DNA of 64,000 nucleotides from an uncultured Neokomagataea sp. (GTDB taxonomy: Bacteria > Pseudomonadota > Alphaproteobacteria > Acetobacterales > Acetobacteraceae): assembly GCF_946476835.1 (NCBI RefSeq), contig NZ_CAMKWA010000001.1, positions 248,001 through 312,000 of the forward strand. Reading direction: 5' to 3'. A program made the position numbers and the translations under genes. The notes under the pieces are model-generated. The model was not told the DNA's origin, made no database searches, and worked only from the letters and a program-made list of their open reading frames with translations. This document shows, one piece after another, positions 18,403 through 27,033 of this stretch (position 1 is its first letter; each line of letters opens with the position of its first letter).

Positions 18403-19233
18403 ATGTCTCAGGATACGCTGCGCACCGCTATCGATTCTCTTTGGGAACGTCGCATGACGTTAAGTTCGCAGACTGAAGGTGCGGATCGTGAAGTCATTGA
18501 GACCGTTCTGCGTGATCTAGATTCTGGTGTTCGCCGTGTGGCGGAGCCAACAGCGGATGGTTGGGTTGTCCATGAATGGCTGAAAAAAGCCGTGCTGCTC
18601 TCCTTCCGTCTGAATGATAGCCGCGTGATGGAACGCGGCTGTGCGGGCGTTTCTGGCTTTGACAAGGTTCCGTTGAAGTTCGAAGGCTGGGACCAGTTCC
18701 GTTTCTCTGAAGCTGGTTTCCGTGCGGTTCCGGGCGCTGTTGTGCGTCGTTCAGCGTTTATTGCGCCAAATGTGGTGCTGATGCCGAGCTTTGTTAACGT
18801 CGGTGCTTATGTTGATAGCGGCACCATGGTTGATACATGGGCAACGGTCGGTTCCTGTGCGCAGATCGGTAAGAACGTGCATATCAGTGGTGGTGCAGGC
18901 ATTGGTGGCGTATTGGAGCCACTGCAAGCGGCTCCAGTTATCATTGAAGATGATTGTTTTATTGGTGCGCGTTCAGAAGTGGCAGAAGGCGTGATTATTG
19001 AGCGCGGCGCTGTGCTGTCTATGGGCGTATTTATCGGTGCTTCCACGAAGGTTGTGGATCGTGCGACCGGTGAAATCTTCCAAGGTCGTGTGCCAGCGTA
19101 TTCCGTAGTTGTTCCGGGCACGCTGCCGCCGAAGGAGCCTGGCCAGCCATCTTTGGCGTGTGCAGTGATCGTGAAGCGTGTTGATGAGCGCACACGGTCG
19201 AAGACGTCGATCAACGATTTGCTGCGCGACTAA
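18403..19233 (+). CDS. dapD: Tetrahydrodipicolinate N-succinyltransferase
   Basis: Succinylase step of the lysine and diaminopimelate pathway. 276 aa: an N-terminal helical domain (with [20 protein letters not shown]) and a left-handed beta-helix with [19 protein letters not shown] and [27 protein letters not shown] at 18339-18344 suggests a promoter in the intergenic stretch, though a good -10 is not clear. dapE follows after 2 bases, so the succinylase branch is encoded as a unit. Confidence 0.97.
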   Translation: MSQDTLRTAIDSLWERRMTLSSQTEGADREVIETVLRDLDSGVRRVAEPTADGWVVHEWLKKAVLLSFRLNDSRVMERGCAGVSGFDKVPLKFEGWDQFRFSEAGFRAVPGAVVRRSAFIAPNVVLMPSFVNVGAYVDSGTMVDTWATVGSCAQIGKNVHISGGAGIGGVLEPLQAAPVIIEDDCFIGARSEVAEGVIIERGAVLSMGVFIGASTKVVDRATGEIFQGRVPAYSVVVPGTLPPKEPGQPSLACAVIVKRVDERTRSKTSINDLLRD

Positions 19234-19235
19234 TC

Positions 19236-20396
19236 TTGAGTATCACTTTTGCTATTGCGTCTGCGCCGTTCACAGATCCTGTTGAATTGGCGCAGGACAT
19301 GTTGCGCTGCCGTTCTGTCACGCCTGTGGATGACGGTGCGCAGGCGTGTTTGATTACGGCTTTAGAGGCGTTAGGGTTTACCGTAACGCAGCTTCCGTTT
19401 GGGCCTCAAGATGCACCGACGCCGAATTTCTACGCGCGTCGTGGTGAGGGGCGCCCACGTTTATGCTTTGCTGGGCATACGGATGTGGTGCCGCCTGGGC
19501 AGGGATGGGTACATGACCCGTTTGAGGCTGTCATTCACGATGGCATGTTGTATGGGCGCGGCATTGCAGACATGAAGGGTGGTTTAGCCTGTTCTGTGGC
19601 TGCTGTGGCGCGTTTATTAGCGGAAGGTGAACCGAAAGGCGCTATTTCATTCTTAGTAACGGGGGATGAAGAGGGGCCTGCGCATTATGGCACCAAGCCT
19701 GTCATTGAATGGCTGGCAGAACGTGGCGAACTGCCTGATTTCTGCCTCTTAGGAGAGCCAACGAACCCGGCATTCTTGGGAGAAACGATTAAAATTGGCC
19801 GTCGTGGCAGCATGAATGCACAGATTACTGTGCAGGGTGTACAGGGCCATGTTGCTTATCCACATCGTGCGGATAATCCAATTCACCGCTTACTTTCCGC
19901 TTTGAGCGAGATGACTGGGCGTGTGTTGGATGAAGGTAATGAGTGGTTTGCACCGTCATCTTTGCAGGTGACGAGCGTGGATGTTGGAAACACTGCTACC
20001 AATGTGATTCCTGCTGAAGCCAGCGCTATGCTGAATATCCGCTTCAATGATTGTCATACAGGTGCTGCGCTGGAAGCGTGGTTGCGTGATGTGGCGGCGC
20101 GACATGCGCCGAATGCGCAGATTGATGTGAGCATCAGTGGTGAAGCATTTTTGACTGAACCGGGTGAGGCTGTAACGTGTTTGCAGGCCTCGGTGGCCGA
20201 TATTACGGGCTCTACGCCCGTATTGGATACAGGTGGTGGGACGTCAGACGCGCGCTTTATTTCGCAACACTGTGCTGTAGCGGAGTTCGGTCTTGTCGGG
20301 GCGACAATGCATAAGACGAATGAGCATGTGTCGTTGACAAGTTTGGAAGAGTTGACCGAAATTTATCGTGTTTTCATGAAGAGGTTTGGTCTGTGA
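19236..20396 (+). CDS. dapE: Succinyl-diaminopimelate desuccinylase
   Basis: Dinuclear zinc hydrolase that removes succinate from N-succinyl-LL-diaminopimelate. 386 aa; TTG start at 19236. M20 peptidase motifs are seen: CFAGHTDVVPPGQGWVHDPF (zinc His), GRGIADMKGG (bridging Asp), TGDEEGPA (catalytic Glu) and DTGGGTSDARF. It is coupled to dapD upstream, and its stop overlaps the next gene's GTG by 4 bases. Confidence 0.96.
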   Translation: MSITFAIASAPFTDPVELAQDMLRCRSVTPVDDGAQACLITALEALGFTVTQLPFGPQDAPTPNFYARRGEGRPRLCFAGHTDVVPPGQGWVHDPFEAVIHDGMLYGRGIADMKGGLACSVAAVARLLAEGEPKGAISFLVTGDEEGPAHYGTKPVIEWLAERGELPDFCLLGEPTNPAFLGETIKIGRRGSMNAQITVQGVQGHVAYPHRADNPIHRLLSALSEMTGRVLDEGNEWFAPSSLQVTSVDVGNTATNVIPAEASAMLNIRFNDCHTGAALEAWLRDVAARHAPNAQIDVSISGEAFLTEPGEAVTCLQASVADITGSTPVLDTGGGTSDARFISQHCAVAEFGLVGATMHKTNEHVSLTSLEELTEIYRVFMKRFGL

Positions 20397-21007
20397 GTGC
20401 TAAACAGCCAACTGGTTTTCGGCCGCCACGAGGGGGGAGTGTGCCCTTAGGGGTGTGGTTGTTGGCGCGTGGACGTAGTATTGGCGTCATGTGTTTTGAG
20501 CCCGGTGTGCCGCCCCTTATGGCTGCCCTCGCACCAACGGTTGCGGTGGCTATTATCGCGGTTGGTCTTACGTTTCAGGCGCCGAGCGCCGAGTGGGGGA
20601 TGGGGCTGGTCCGTGCATTTGTCCCGCTGACGTGTACGTTATTGCAATTGGTTGTATCGCATACTTATGCGCGCTGGGTTCACCGTGAAGGACTGTGGAC
20701 GCGTTATGCGACGGCATCGCTCTGGTGTGCATGGGTGCCGTTGATTATGGCGTCACTGGCGGTGGGCGTGTGGAAAGGGCTTTTGCCCCATGCAGGTGCG
20801 CAGAGTATCTTATTAATATCGCTAGCCGTTCAGATTTATGGGCTATGGTTGACGTGGTATACGAGTAAAATTGGGCTGTTAATTAGTAATTTTCAGGCGG
20901 TGTGTATCACGGCTTTACAGGTTGTAGCTGTGGTACTGCTATTGGTTGTTTTGAGTGTTTTGCCGCCGCATTATAATGCAATGGCGGATATGCTGATTGC
21001 AAATTGA
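20393..21007 (+). CDS. Hypothetical inner-membrane protein, about five helices
   Basis: A 204-aa hydrophobic protein, family not recognised. About five membrane helices can be drawn, at roughly residues 42-60, 73-92, 107-127, 137-158 and 168-192, with short loops and a basic, Pro/Gly-rich N-terminus. The GTG start overlaps the dapE stop (GTGA), so it is translationally coupled to dapE. It ends 3 bases before a strong hairpin. Confidence 0.75.
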   Translation: MSAKQPTGFRPPRGGSVPLGVWLLARGRSIGVMCFEPGVPPLMAALAPTVAVAIIAVGLTFQAPSAEWGMGLVRAFVPLTCTLLQLVVSHTYARWVHREGLWTRYATASLWCAWVPLIMASLAVGVWKGLLPHAGAQSILLISLAVQIYGLWLTWYTSKIGLLISNFQAVCITALQVVAVVLLLVVLSVLPPHYNAMADMLIAN

Positions 21008-21010
21008 TGT

Positions 21011-21035
21011 TCACGGCCATGCTATATGGCCGTGA
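21011..21035. terminator. Hairpin at a convergent gene junction
   Basis: A 10-bp perfect inverted repeat (21011-21020 with 21026-21035; core TCACGGCCAT) and a 5-base loop sits between the membrane-protein gene and the convergent GT61 gene. No T-run follows. A similar core (TCACGGCCC) appears in the hairpin at 53268-53299. Confidence 0.55.
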
Positions 21036-21049
21036 TACACAAAAGCCCT

Positions 21050-22144
21050 TTAGAGGGCGCTTGGTGTTTGCTCCAAAAAAGGCAAGAAATATTTGAAGAG
21101 ATCAAGGTCATGTTCACGAATGGTGAATGCACCTGTTTCTTCGTTTTGTTGCCCGAAGATATAGGAACATTCCTGACCGCAGGCTGCTGAAATACCGGAT
21201 TGTAAGAAGCCGGGATGCCCCATTGTACCGCGTAATGTGACGATTTCTGTTCCAGCTGGAGCGAGGACGGAATTGTGCATTCCTGACCCATACTCTCCCA
21301 TGATGATACGGGCAGATGAGAAGGCTTTGATTTGGTCTGTGATGCTCATGCGTTCTGGGTGAATAATGTCAAAGCCGAGTTCTTGAACGAAGTTTTGGAC
21401 GTAGTCTTGATTGGTGAGTTGGCGTGATGTGTTGCCCCATAATGCGCGGGATACAAATAGCTTTTTATGCGGTGTAGACGTGTTGGCGCCTAAGCGTGCT
21501 GTGCATATTTCTTGGAACATTTTGCCTAAAATTGGCGTTGCACGTGAGTTGCCGCGGATACTGGTGGGAATGATGGCGCGTTTGATATGGCAGCGGTCAC
21601 GGACCACATCGTAAGTGTGGATATTCTCGCGGGGAATGCCAAGAAATTCGAGCCAAGCCCATGAGAAGTTTAGTAGGTTATGCGGTAAGAGGTATTTTAG
21701 GGTTTCTAGAGCGTAACCGGCTTCACGTAGGATTAAGAGGCGCGGCAGAAAGTCGACTAGCCAATGGCCATAAATTTGATAAGCAGGGCCGCATAATAAG
21801 ACAACGTCTTCGTCGATATGTAGGTCACGGTCAGGTTCTGGAACGACTAAGGCATCACGGACGGAGCCTTCATGCATACCAGTGCGTTCAATAAAGATGG
21901 TTCTCCCGTCTTTCACCAAGACGCGATCAGAGCCGAGCGAAACGTCATCAATGGTATAAATGCCGCAAGACGGTGCCAAGCGGTCTCCATAAAACCAGTC
22001 GCTAAATGGGCCGGGGATTGGCCCTAGTGTAAAGCGTGGCGGCTGTCGGGGGCCGCCAGCTTCAGGAGCGACAAGCTGCCATGCGAACCCTTCATTATGG
22101 TTTCGAATAGCGTCATCAATATAGAGACCGGATGGAACGTCCAT
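21050..22144 (-). CDS. Glycosyltransferase family 61 protein (DUF563 type)
   Basis: A 364-aa protein resembling GT61 (DUF563) enzymes, which add sugars such as xylose or GlcNAc to glycans; in bacteria they occur in capsule and lipopolysaccharide loci. The most telling stretches are CGPAYQIYGHWLVDFLPRL (the conserved HW..D.LPRL segment, about residues 137-155), LFVSRALWGNTSRQLTNQ and GEYGSGMHNSVLAPAGTEIV near the C-terminus. No signal peptide. The DUF4422 gene lies 18 bases upstream on the same strand, so the two form a pair. Donor and acceptor unknown. Confidence 0.82.
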   Translation of the reverse strand: MDVPSGLYIDDAIRNHNEGFAWQLVAPEAGGPRQPPRFTLGPIPGPFSDWFYGDRLAPSCGIYTIDDVSLGSDRVLVKDGRTIFIERTGMHEGSVRDALVVPEPDRDLHIDEDVVLLCGPAYQIYGHWLVDFLPRLLILREAGYALETLKYLLPHNLLNFSWAWLEFLGIPRENIHTYDVVRDRCHIKRAIIPTSIRGNSRATPILGKMFQEICTARLGANTSTPHKKLFVSRALWGNTSRQLTNQDYVQNFVQELGFDIIHPERMSITDQIKAFSSARIIMGEYGSGMHNSVLAPAGTEIVTLRGTMGHPGFLQSGISAACGQECSYIFGQQNEETGAFTIREHDLDLFKYFLPFLEQTPSAL

Positions 22145-22162
22145 TGTTATACAGAGCCTGTT

Positions 22163-23005
22163 TTAGAGGTCGTTATGGAGGGTACGCACGACGAGTGGGA
22201 GTTGTGCAACGTTAAAGAATGGGTGCTTTTTGCGCTTGGATAGGATGAAGTAGTTGAGAGCTTTTTCTGCAACATAACCCCATCGTCTTGGGAAGGGGTC
22301 GAGCTTTCCTTCCATTAGCGCTTCAAGGTCTTTTACGGCGGCGAAAAGGCCGTGCATATATTCGTCAAACAACTCGGTCTTCATAATGAAGATACTGTTG
22401 TGGTTGGATGTTCGGACAGGGTGATAGGGAAGCGGAGAAAATTGAGGTTTATCGCGCATGGACGCCATGAACATTTCCCACATTTGTGGTGGGAGGCCGC
22501 TATTTTTCCATTCGCTTTCTAGGTCTGGCCGATCATGTAGATGCCACATACGTGGAACCACAACGTCATACTGCGAAAGCCAATGTTTGAAGCTGTCGAT
22601 TTCAGCCTGGGTGAAGTTTTTACGAATGGTGAAGTAGTCTAGAAAATCTTCACGACTTTGCTGAATTTCGTGTATTTTCTGATCCGTATCAAATCCATCG
22701 CGTTGCTCAGCATAATGTGGTGAGATGGACTGAAGTTTGTCATACGGCATTGGGGTGATAAAGAATTTTCTTCTGTAATGATCAAAGCCTATATATTCGT
22801 AGTCATCTAAAAGATTTTTCCATACATAATAGTGATGACGTATTTCGCTAAAATCATTTTGTTCAGCAATGTTTACGCCATCTAGGTCGCCAATATAGGC
22901 TCCGTCAGGGTCGCTGTGATGTCCGGAAATTAAATCAGCGAATAGTTCAGTATTCACTGTATGGGTTGGTTTTTGGTAATGACAGGAGAAAATCTTTACG
23001 CGCAT
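22163..23005 (-). CDS. DUF4422 protein, probable glycosyltransferase
   Basis: A 280-aa protein matching the DUF4422 pattern found in capsular and exopolysaccharide clusters: N-terminal KIFSCHYQKPTHTV, then DNFS-like QNDFSEIRHHYYVWKNLL, and the GFDHYRRKFF motif near residues 72-82. Enzymes with this domain are thought to transfer sugars; the substrate is not known here. It is upstream of and probably co-transcribed with the GT61 gene, inserted between the dapE operon and truA-fmt-def. Confidence 0.8.
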   Translation of the reverse strand: MRVKIFSCHYQKPTHTVNTELFADLISGHHSDPDGAYIGDLDGVNIAEQNDFSEIRHHYYVWKNLLDDYEYIGFDHYRRKFFITPMPYDKLQSISPHYAEQRDGFDTDQKIHEIQQSREDFLDYFTIRKNFTQAEIDSFKHWLSQYDVVVPRMWHLHDRPDLESEWKNSGLPPQMWEMFMASMRDKPQFSPLPYHPVRTSNHNSIFIMKTELFDEYMHGLFAAVKDLEALMEGKLDPFPRRWGYVAEKALNYFILSKRKKHPFFNVAQLPLVVRTLHNDL

Positions 23006-23173
23006 TGACTTATCCTCGGCGGTGATAGTGTGCGTACCGTTTAGGTTTGTAAGAATGTTCTCCTATTAGTGCGATTATTCGTGAGTAATGACAAGGTGCT
23101 CAGCGGTTAATGCGAGAGTGAAAAACGTGTTTCTGTTTTGCCGTGATGTTCTCAGCCAAACATGTCAAAATAC

Positions 23174-23974
23174 TCAAGATTTTTTCAAAAAAGGATTGTC
23201 GGGGTATCCTACCGCGAGGAAGCACAATCCTTCCGAGGGTGCAGTTTGCCCTGCGGCGCGGCGGTCACGTGCTTCGAGTGCTTGGGTAATGCGGTCTGGT
23301 GTCCATTGTTTGGTGCCGACCATCATGAGAGAGCCGACCATGTTTCGTACTTGATGATGCAGGAAGGAGCGTGCTTGCGTTTCGATCAGCACATATTCGC
23401 CATCTCTGCGGATGCTGAGTTCGTCGAGTGTACGTATGGGAGAGTTTGCTTGGCAGGCAGAGGCGCGGAAGGATGAGAAATCATGCGTGCCTAGCATGCG
23501 GTTTGCGCCTTCTTGCATCAACTCGATGCTGATAGGGCGCTTTACGTGCCAAGCGCGGCCTTCCATTAGGGCGGGGCGCGAGGGGCGGTTGATGATTGTG
23601 TATCGGTAGCGCCGCCATGTGGCGGAAAACCGTGCACTCCAGTCAAGGCTGACGGGGGCGGCATCAAGGATTACGACGCGGTGTGGTTTGAGGTGAAAGC
23701 TCAATCCGTCTCGGACTTGATGGGAACGAAAGTTTGTGTGGGCCGGAAAGTCCAAATGAACGACCAGTCCAGCAGCATGGACGCCAGAATCGGTCCGTCC
23801 GGCGGTAATGCTGGAAACGGGGTGCCCGCTGGCAATGCGTGATGCGGCAGCTTCGACTAATGTTTGCACCGAGACGCCGTCTTTTTGGCGTTGCCACCCG
23901 ACGAAGTCTGTTCCGTCATACTCGATTAAGACGGCCCAACGAGCAATGGCAGTTTCAGTCACAACGTCAGTCAA
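23174..23974 (-). CDS. truA: tRNA pseudouridine(38-40) synthase
   Basis: Converts uridines 38-40 of the tRNA anticodon arm to pseudouridine. The catalytic-Asp motif AGRTDSGVHAAGLVVH, the N-terminal IEYDGTDFVGWQRQ and the C-terminal SFLHHQVRNMVGSLM are clear. The TTG at 23974 (266 aa) has AAAGGGA 6 bases upstream and overlaps fmt by 8 bases. An upstream ATG at 24004 would extend the overlap to 38 bases without adding conserved sequence. Third gene of def-fmt-truA on the minus strand. Confidence 0.93.
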   Translation of the reverse strand: MTDVVTETAIARWAVLIEYDGTDFVGWQRQKDGVSVQTLVEAAASRIASGHPVSSITAGRTDSGVHAAGLVVHLDFPAHTNFRSHQVRDGLSFHLKPHRVVILDAAPVSLDWSARFSATWRRYRYTIINRPSRPALMEGRAWHVKRPISIELMQEGANRMLGTHDFSSFRASACQANSPIRTLDELSIRRDGEYVLIETQARSFLHHQVRNMVGSLMMVGTKQWTPDRITQALEARDRRAAGQTAPSEGLCFLAVGYPDNPFLKKS

Positions 23975-24896
23975 AGCGGGTCCCTTTGGGGATGGATTGG
24001 CCACGAAGGAAGTCTGCGGCAGACATCATGCTGCGGCCCGGTTTTTGTAAGCGGTCGATGCGTAGGGCAGTTGCTCCACCAGCGCCATTTCCGCATGCAA
24101 TGGTGAGGGCGTCATCAATGGCGCAGCCACTCTCGGCGGTATGCGGTGATGGTGCGATGGGGGTTGCAGCGCCAATTTTGATGGTGACGCCATCAAGTGT
24201 GGTGAATGTCCCCGGCCATGGCGTGAAACCGCGAATTTGTTGGTCGAGTTCTTGTGCGCTACGGGACCAGTCGAGGCGGCCATCATCGCGCGTGAGAATT
24301 CTGGCGTAGGTGACGCCTTCTTCGGGTTGAGGCGTGGCCTTTGGAGTTGTTGCGAGGGCTTGTACAATTAATTCGCCGCCAATGGCGGATAAGCGGTCAT
24401 GCAGTGTACTAGCGGTGTCTGATGCTGTGATGGGGGTGGCGCCTTGCAGTAAGACGGCCCCTGTGTCCAAGCCTTCATCCATCTGCATGATGCAGACGCC
24501 GCTTTGCGTATCGCCCGCGACGATGGCGGTTTGAATGGGGGAAGCACCGCGCCAGCGGGGGAGTAAGCTTGCGTGGATATTCAAACAGCCAAGTCGTGGG
24601 GCATCGAGCATGGCTTTGGGCAGGATTAGCCCATAAGCGGCTACGATGGCAGCATCTGCGTTGAGTGCTGCGAAGGCCTCATGTTCGGCTGTATCGCGTT
24701 TAACGCGGGCAGGTGTTCGTACGGTGAGGCCAGCGGCATCTGCGGCTTCATGGACGGCGGAGCGGCGCAACGCTTTTCCGCGCCCAGCAGGACGTGGTGG
24801 TTGTGTGTAGACGGCCACAATCTCGTGGCCGGCTTCCATCAGGGCGTGCAGGGCGGGGACGGCAAAATCCGGTGTGCCCATGAAGATCAGACGCAT
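23967..24896 (-). CDS. fmt: Methionyl-tRNA formyltransferase
   Basis: Formylates initiator Met-tRNA using 10-formyl-THF. 309 aa: N-terminal Rossmann domain MRLIFMGTPDFAVPAL, the catalytic stretch NIHASLLPRWRGASPIQ (Asn, His) and a C-terminal OB-like tRNA-binding domain (GRLDWSRSAQELDQQIRGF). Seven bases downstream of def and overlapping truA; formylation and deformylation are thus encoded together. Confidence 0.97.
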   Translation of the reverse strand: MRLIFMGTPDFAVPALHALMEAGHEIVAVYTQPPRPAGRGKALRRSAVHEAADAAGLTVRTPARVKRDTAEHEAFAALNADAAIVAAYGLILPKAMLDAPRLGCLNIHASLLPRWRGASPIQTAIVAGDTQSGVCIMQMDEGLDTGAVLLQGATPITASDTASTLHDRLSAIGGELIVQALATTPKATPQPEEGVTYARILTRDDGRLDWSRSAQELDQQIRGFTPWPGTFTTLDGVTIKIGAATPIAPSPHTAESGCAIDDALTIACGNGAGGATALRIDRLQKPGRSMMSAADFLRGQSIPKGTRFD

Positions 24897-24903
24897 GGTG
24901 TGA

Positions 24904-25458
24904 TTAGCGCCTTCTGAACTTTTGCTCTTTGGCTAAGCGACGCATGATCATGTTGCGCTTGAGCGTAGAGAGGTGGTCGATGAACAGGACGCCGTCGAGG
25001 TGGTCCATTTCATGCTGAATGCATGTTGCGAGGAGGCCGTCTGCATTATGTTCTTCGATATCGCCAGCGATATTGCGGAAACGGACGCGAATCGCTTCAG
25101 GGCGGATCACTTCGGCATATTGGTTCGGCAGAGACAAGCAGCCTTCCTCACGCGCGGCCATTTGCTCCGAATCGGTGATGATTTCGGGATTGATCAGCAC
25201 CATCGGGTTACGGTCTGCGCCTTCTTCCGCCACATCAACGAGGGCGAAGCGCATATCTAGCCCAACTTGTGGAGCTGCAAGGCCAATGCCGGGGGCCTTG
25301 TACATGGCAGAAAACATGCCCGGAAGCTGTTCGCGGAGGTGGGACATGTCCTCAGGACGCACGTCACGAGTAACCTGCCGCAGGATGGGGGCAGGGGCAA
25401 TGACGATGGGCGTGGGCGGGACGTCTTCAATCCCGGTCAGAAAATCGAATTCGCTCAT
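24904..25458 (-). CDS. def: Peptide deformylase
   Basis: Metalloenzyme removing the formyl group from nascent proteins. 184 aa with all three motifs: GIGLAAPQVG, EEGCLSLP (metal Cys) and QHEMDHLDG (HExxH-type His pair and Glu). Divergent from the Hsp20 gene with 171 bases between; first gene of def-fmt-truA. Confidence 0.97.
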   Translation of the reverse strand: MSEFDFLTGIEDVPPTPIVIAPAPILRQVTRDVRPEDMSHLREQLPGMFSAMYKAPGIGLAAPQVGLDMRFALVDVAEEGADRNPMVLINPEIITDSEQMAAREEGCLSLPNQYAEVIRPEAIRVRFRNIAGDIEEHNADGLLATCIQHEMDHLDGVLFIDHLSTLKRNMIMRRLAKEQKFRRR

Positions 25459-25532
25459 GCTGTGCGATGTAGCGATCAGGGACGCGCAAGGCCAGCTTAA
25501 AGAGGCGATACGCTGTCATTTCCTGCGGAAAG

Positions 25533-25561
25533 CTTGCGTGAAAGGCCAACAGGACCATATT
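25533..25561 (+). promoter_or_regulatory. Candidate heat-shock (sigma-32) promoter for hsp20
   Basis: CTTGCG (25533-25538), a 16-base spacer and CCATATT (25555-25561) resemble the alphaproteobacterial RpoH pattern CTTG...CCATnT. It lies about 70 bases before the Hsp20 start, where a heat-shock promoter would be expected. Pattern match by eye only. Confidence 0.5.
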
Positions 25562-25629
25562 ATTCCAAGATGGATGCCACTTTTTGGGTCCATATCACCC
25601 TGTTTCGCTCCTTGAGGAGGCTTCAGCTT

Positions 25630-26139
25630 ATGTCAGGCCGTCTTTTTACGTCCCCAATGTTTCTTGGGTTTGATCATTTGGAACAGATGTTGGAACGTGC
25701 ATCCAAAACCAGCTCGGATGGTTACCCGCCTTATAACATTGAGCAGATCAGCCAAACGGCGTTGCGTATTACGCTTGCGGTGGCTGGTTTTACGATGGAT
25801 GATCTACAGATTACGCAAGAAGATAATCAGCTTGTGATTCGTGGTCGTCAAAATGATGATTCGCAGGGGCGTGTTTTCTTGCATCGTGGTATAGCGGCCC
25901 GGCAGTTCCACAAGGCGTTTGTCTTGGCGGAAGGGATAGAGATTGGTGGTGCGTGGCTGGATAATGGCTTGCTCCATATTGATCTCTTACGGCCAGAGCC
26001 AGAAGTGCGTGTGAAGCGGATAGCGATCTCTCAGGGACGCCGCCCGGGTGCACCCACCGCACCGCTCCATCCTGATGTTGTTCCGCCCGTGGTGAAGTCA
26101 CGCCGGTCTCACCCAGTGCGTGAGATTGGAGATGACTAA
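25630..26139 (+). CDS. Hsp20/alpha-crystallin small heat-shock protein
   Basis: A 169-aa IbpA-like holdase that binds unfolding proteins. The alpha-crystallin domain spans about residues 35-130: YPPYNIEQISQTALRITLAVAGFTMDDL, then an AFVL-type strand and GLLHIDLLRPEPE. The start at 25630 has a strong GAGGAGG ribosome-binding site. The C-terminal tail is longer and richer in Pro/Arg than in IbpA. Followed by a DUF1150 gene, the usual alphaproteobacterial pairing. Confidence 0.93.
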   Translation: MSGRLFTSPMFLGFDHLEQMLERASKTSSDGYPPYNIEQISQTALRITLAVAGFTMDDLQITQEDNQLVIRGRQNDDSQGRVFLHRGIAARQFHKAFVLAEGIEIGGAWLDNGLLHIDLLRPEPEVRVKRIAISQGRRPGAPTAPLHPDVVPPVVKSRRSHPVREIGDD

Positions 26140-26223
26140 GGCGCCGCGGCGTTTAACGTAGCGTTATCTTTTGCTCTGCTGTGCTCTGTGCATACGCCAG
26201 CAGAGCACCTAGAGGATTCAGAT

Positions 26224-26475
26224 TTGACCGATATTTTCGACAGTAACCAGCCAGCAGAAGAGGCATTGCCAAGTGACCTGCGGCATATCACGGATCAGCA
26301 ATTGCGTGTTCTGGGTATGTCACGCCTCGCTTATGTGCGGGCGGGTGTTGAGGATGGCGAAGCTGTGATGATTATTCATGCGGCTGATGGTACGCCGATG
26401 GCTGTGGCCGATGATGAAGAAAGTGCCATGGACGCCATTCTTGAGCATGAGATGATTCCAACCATGCTTCAGTAA
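26224..26475 (+). CDS. DUF1150 family protein
   Basis: An 83-aa acidic protein of the DUF1150 family (QQLRVLGMSRLAYVRAGV, then VMIIHAADGTPMAVAD). Function unknown; it is typically encoded next to small heat-shock proteins. The TTG at 26224 has AGAGGA 6 bases upstream and is favoured over a GTG at 26188 that lacks a ribosome-binding site. The 84-base gap from hsp20 suggests shared transcription. Confidence 0.85.
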   Translation: MTDIFDSNQPAEEALPSDLRHITDQQLRVLGMSRLAYVRAGVEDGEAVMIIHAADGTPMAVADDEESAMDAILEHEMIPTMLQ

Positions 26476-26541
26476 GCCGTTTGGCTTGCCGATGCAGTAT
26501 GGCGTTTGTCATGCGTCATCAGAACATTAACGGGAGGATAT

Positions 26542-26907
26542 ATGGTCCAGCATCACGATATTAGCCGCCACTTGGAAGAAGAGCGTCTGACAGGTGTGGT
26601 TGTGCATAATGGGGTGGCATATCTGGCTGGTCAGGTTGCTGATGACGCCAGCTTGGACACAGAAGGCCAGACGGCGGATATTCTTCGTCAGGTTGATGCG
26701 TTATTGGCTGAGTTGGGCACGGATAAGACACGTCTGCTCTCAGTGCAGATTTTCCTGACGGATATTAATGAGATCGGCGCGATGAACCGTGCATGGGATG
26801 CATGGTTGGACACGGGGCATAAGCCTGCGCGTGCGACGGTTGAAGCGAAATTGGCAGACCCAGATTGGCGTGTGGAATTGACGGCGATTGCAGCGTTAAA
26901 AGGCTGA
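26542..26907 (+). CDS. RidA family protein (YjgF/UK114)
   Basis: RidA-type enzymes hydrolyse reactive imine and enamine intermediates from PLP enzymes. 121 aa; the start at 26542 has GGGAGGA just upstream. The trimeric RidA fold pattern is visible: VVVHNGVAYLAGQVADD, KTRLLSVQIFLTDI, and near the C-terminus ARATVEAKLADPDWRVEL with the conserved Arg and Glu. The exact subfamily (RidA versus Rid1-7) is not decided. Ends before a strong hairpin facing the permease gene. Confidence 0.9.
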   Translation: MVQHHDISRHLEEERLTGVVVHNGVAYLAGQVADDASLDTEGQTADILRQVDALLAELGTDKTRLLSVQIFLTDINEIGAMNRAWDAWLDTGHKPARATVEAKLADPDWRVELTAIAALKG

Positions 26908-26964
26908 TACGTACAGTATCTCATGCGCCGTCTTGTTGATGAGAAGTGCGTGTGTGGTTGACGA

Positions 26965-27001
26965 TTAAGGGGCGTCCTGTTGGTTCAGGAGCGCCCCTTA
27001 A
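26965..27001. terminator. Strong hairpin between ridA-like gene and permease
   Basis: Arms TTAAGGGGCG-TCCTG and CAGGA-G-CGCCCCTTAA pair over 15 bp with one bulged G; a TTTTT follows five bases later on the + strand. A likely terminator at a convergent junction. Confidence 0.75.
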
Positions 27002-27033
27002 TGCGTTTTTGGGCTATACTTTGGTTGTGGGTG

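Noticed and set aside
25019..25615. Plus-strand frame antisense to def
   Set aside because: def has all catalytic motifs; the antisense frame shows only shadow composition.
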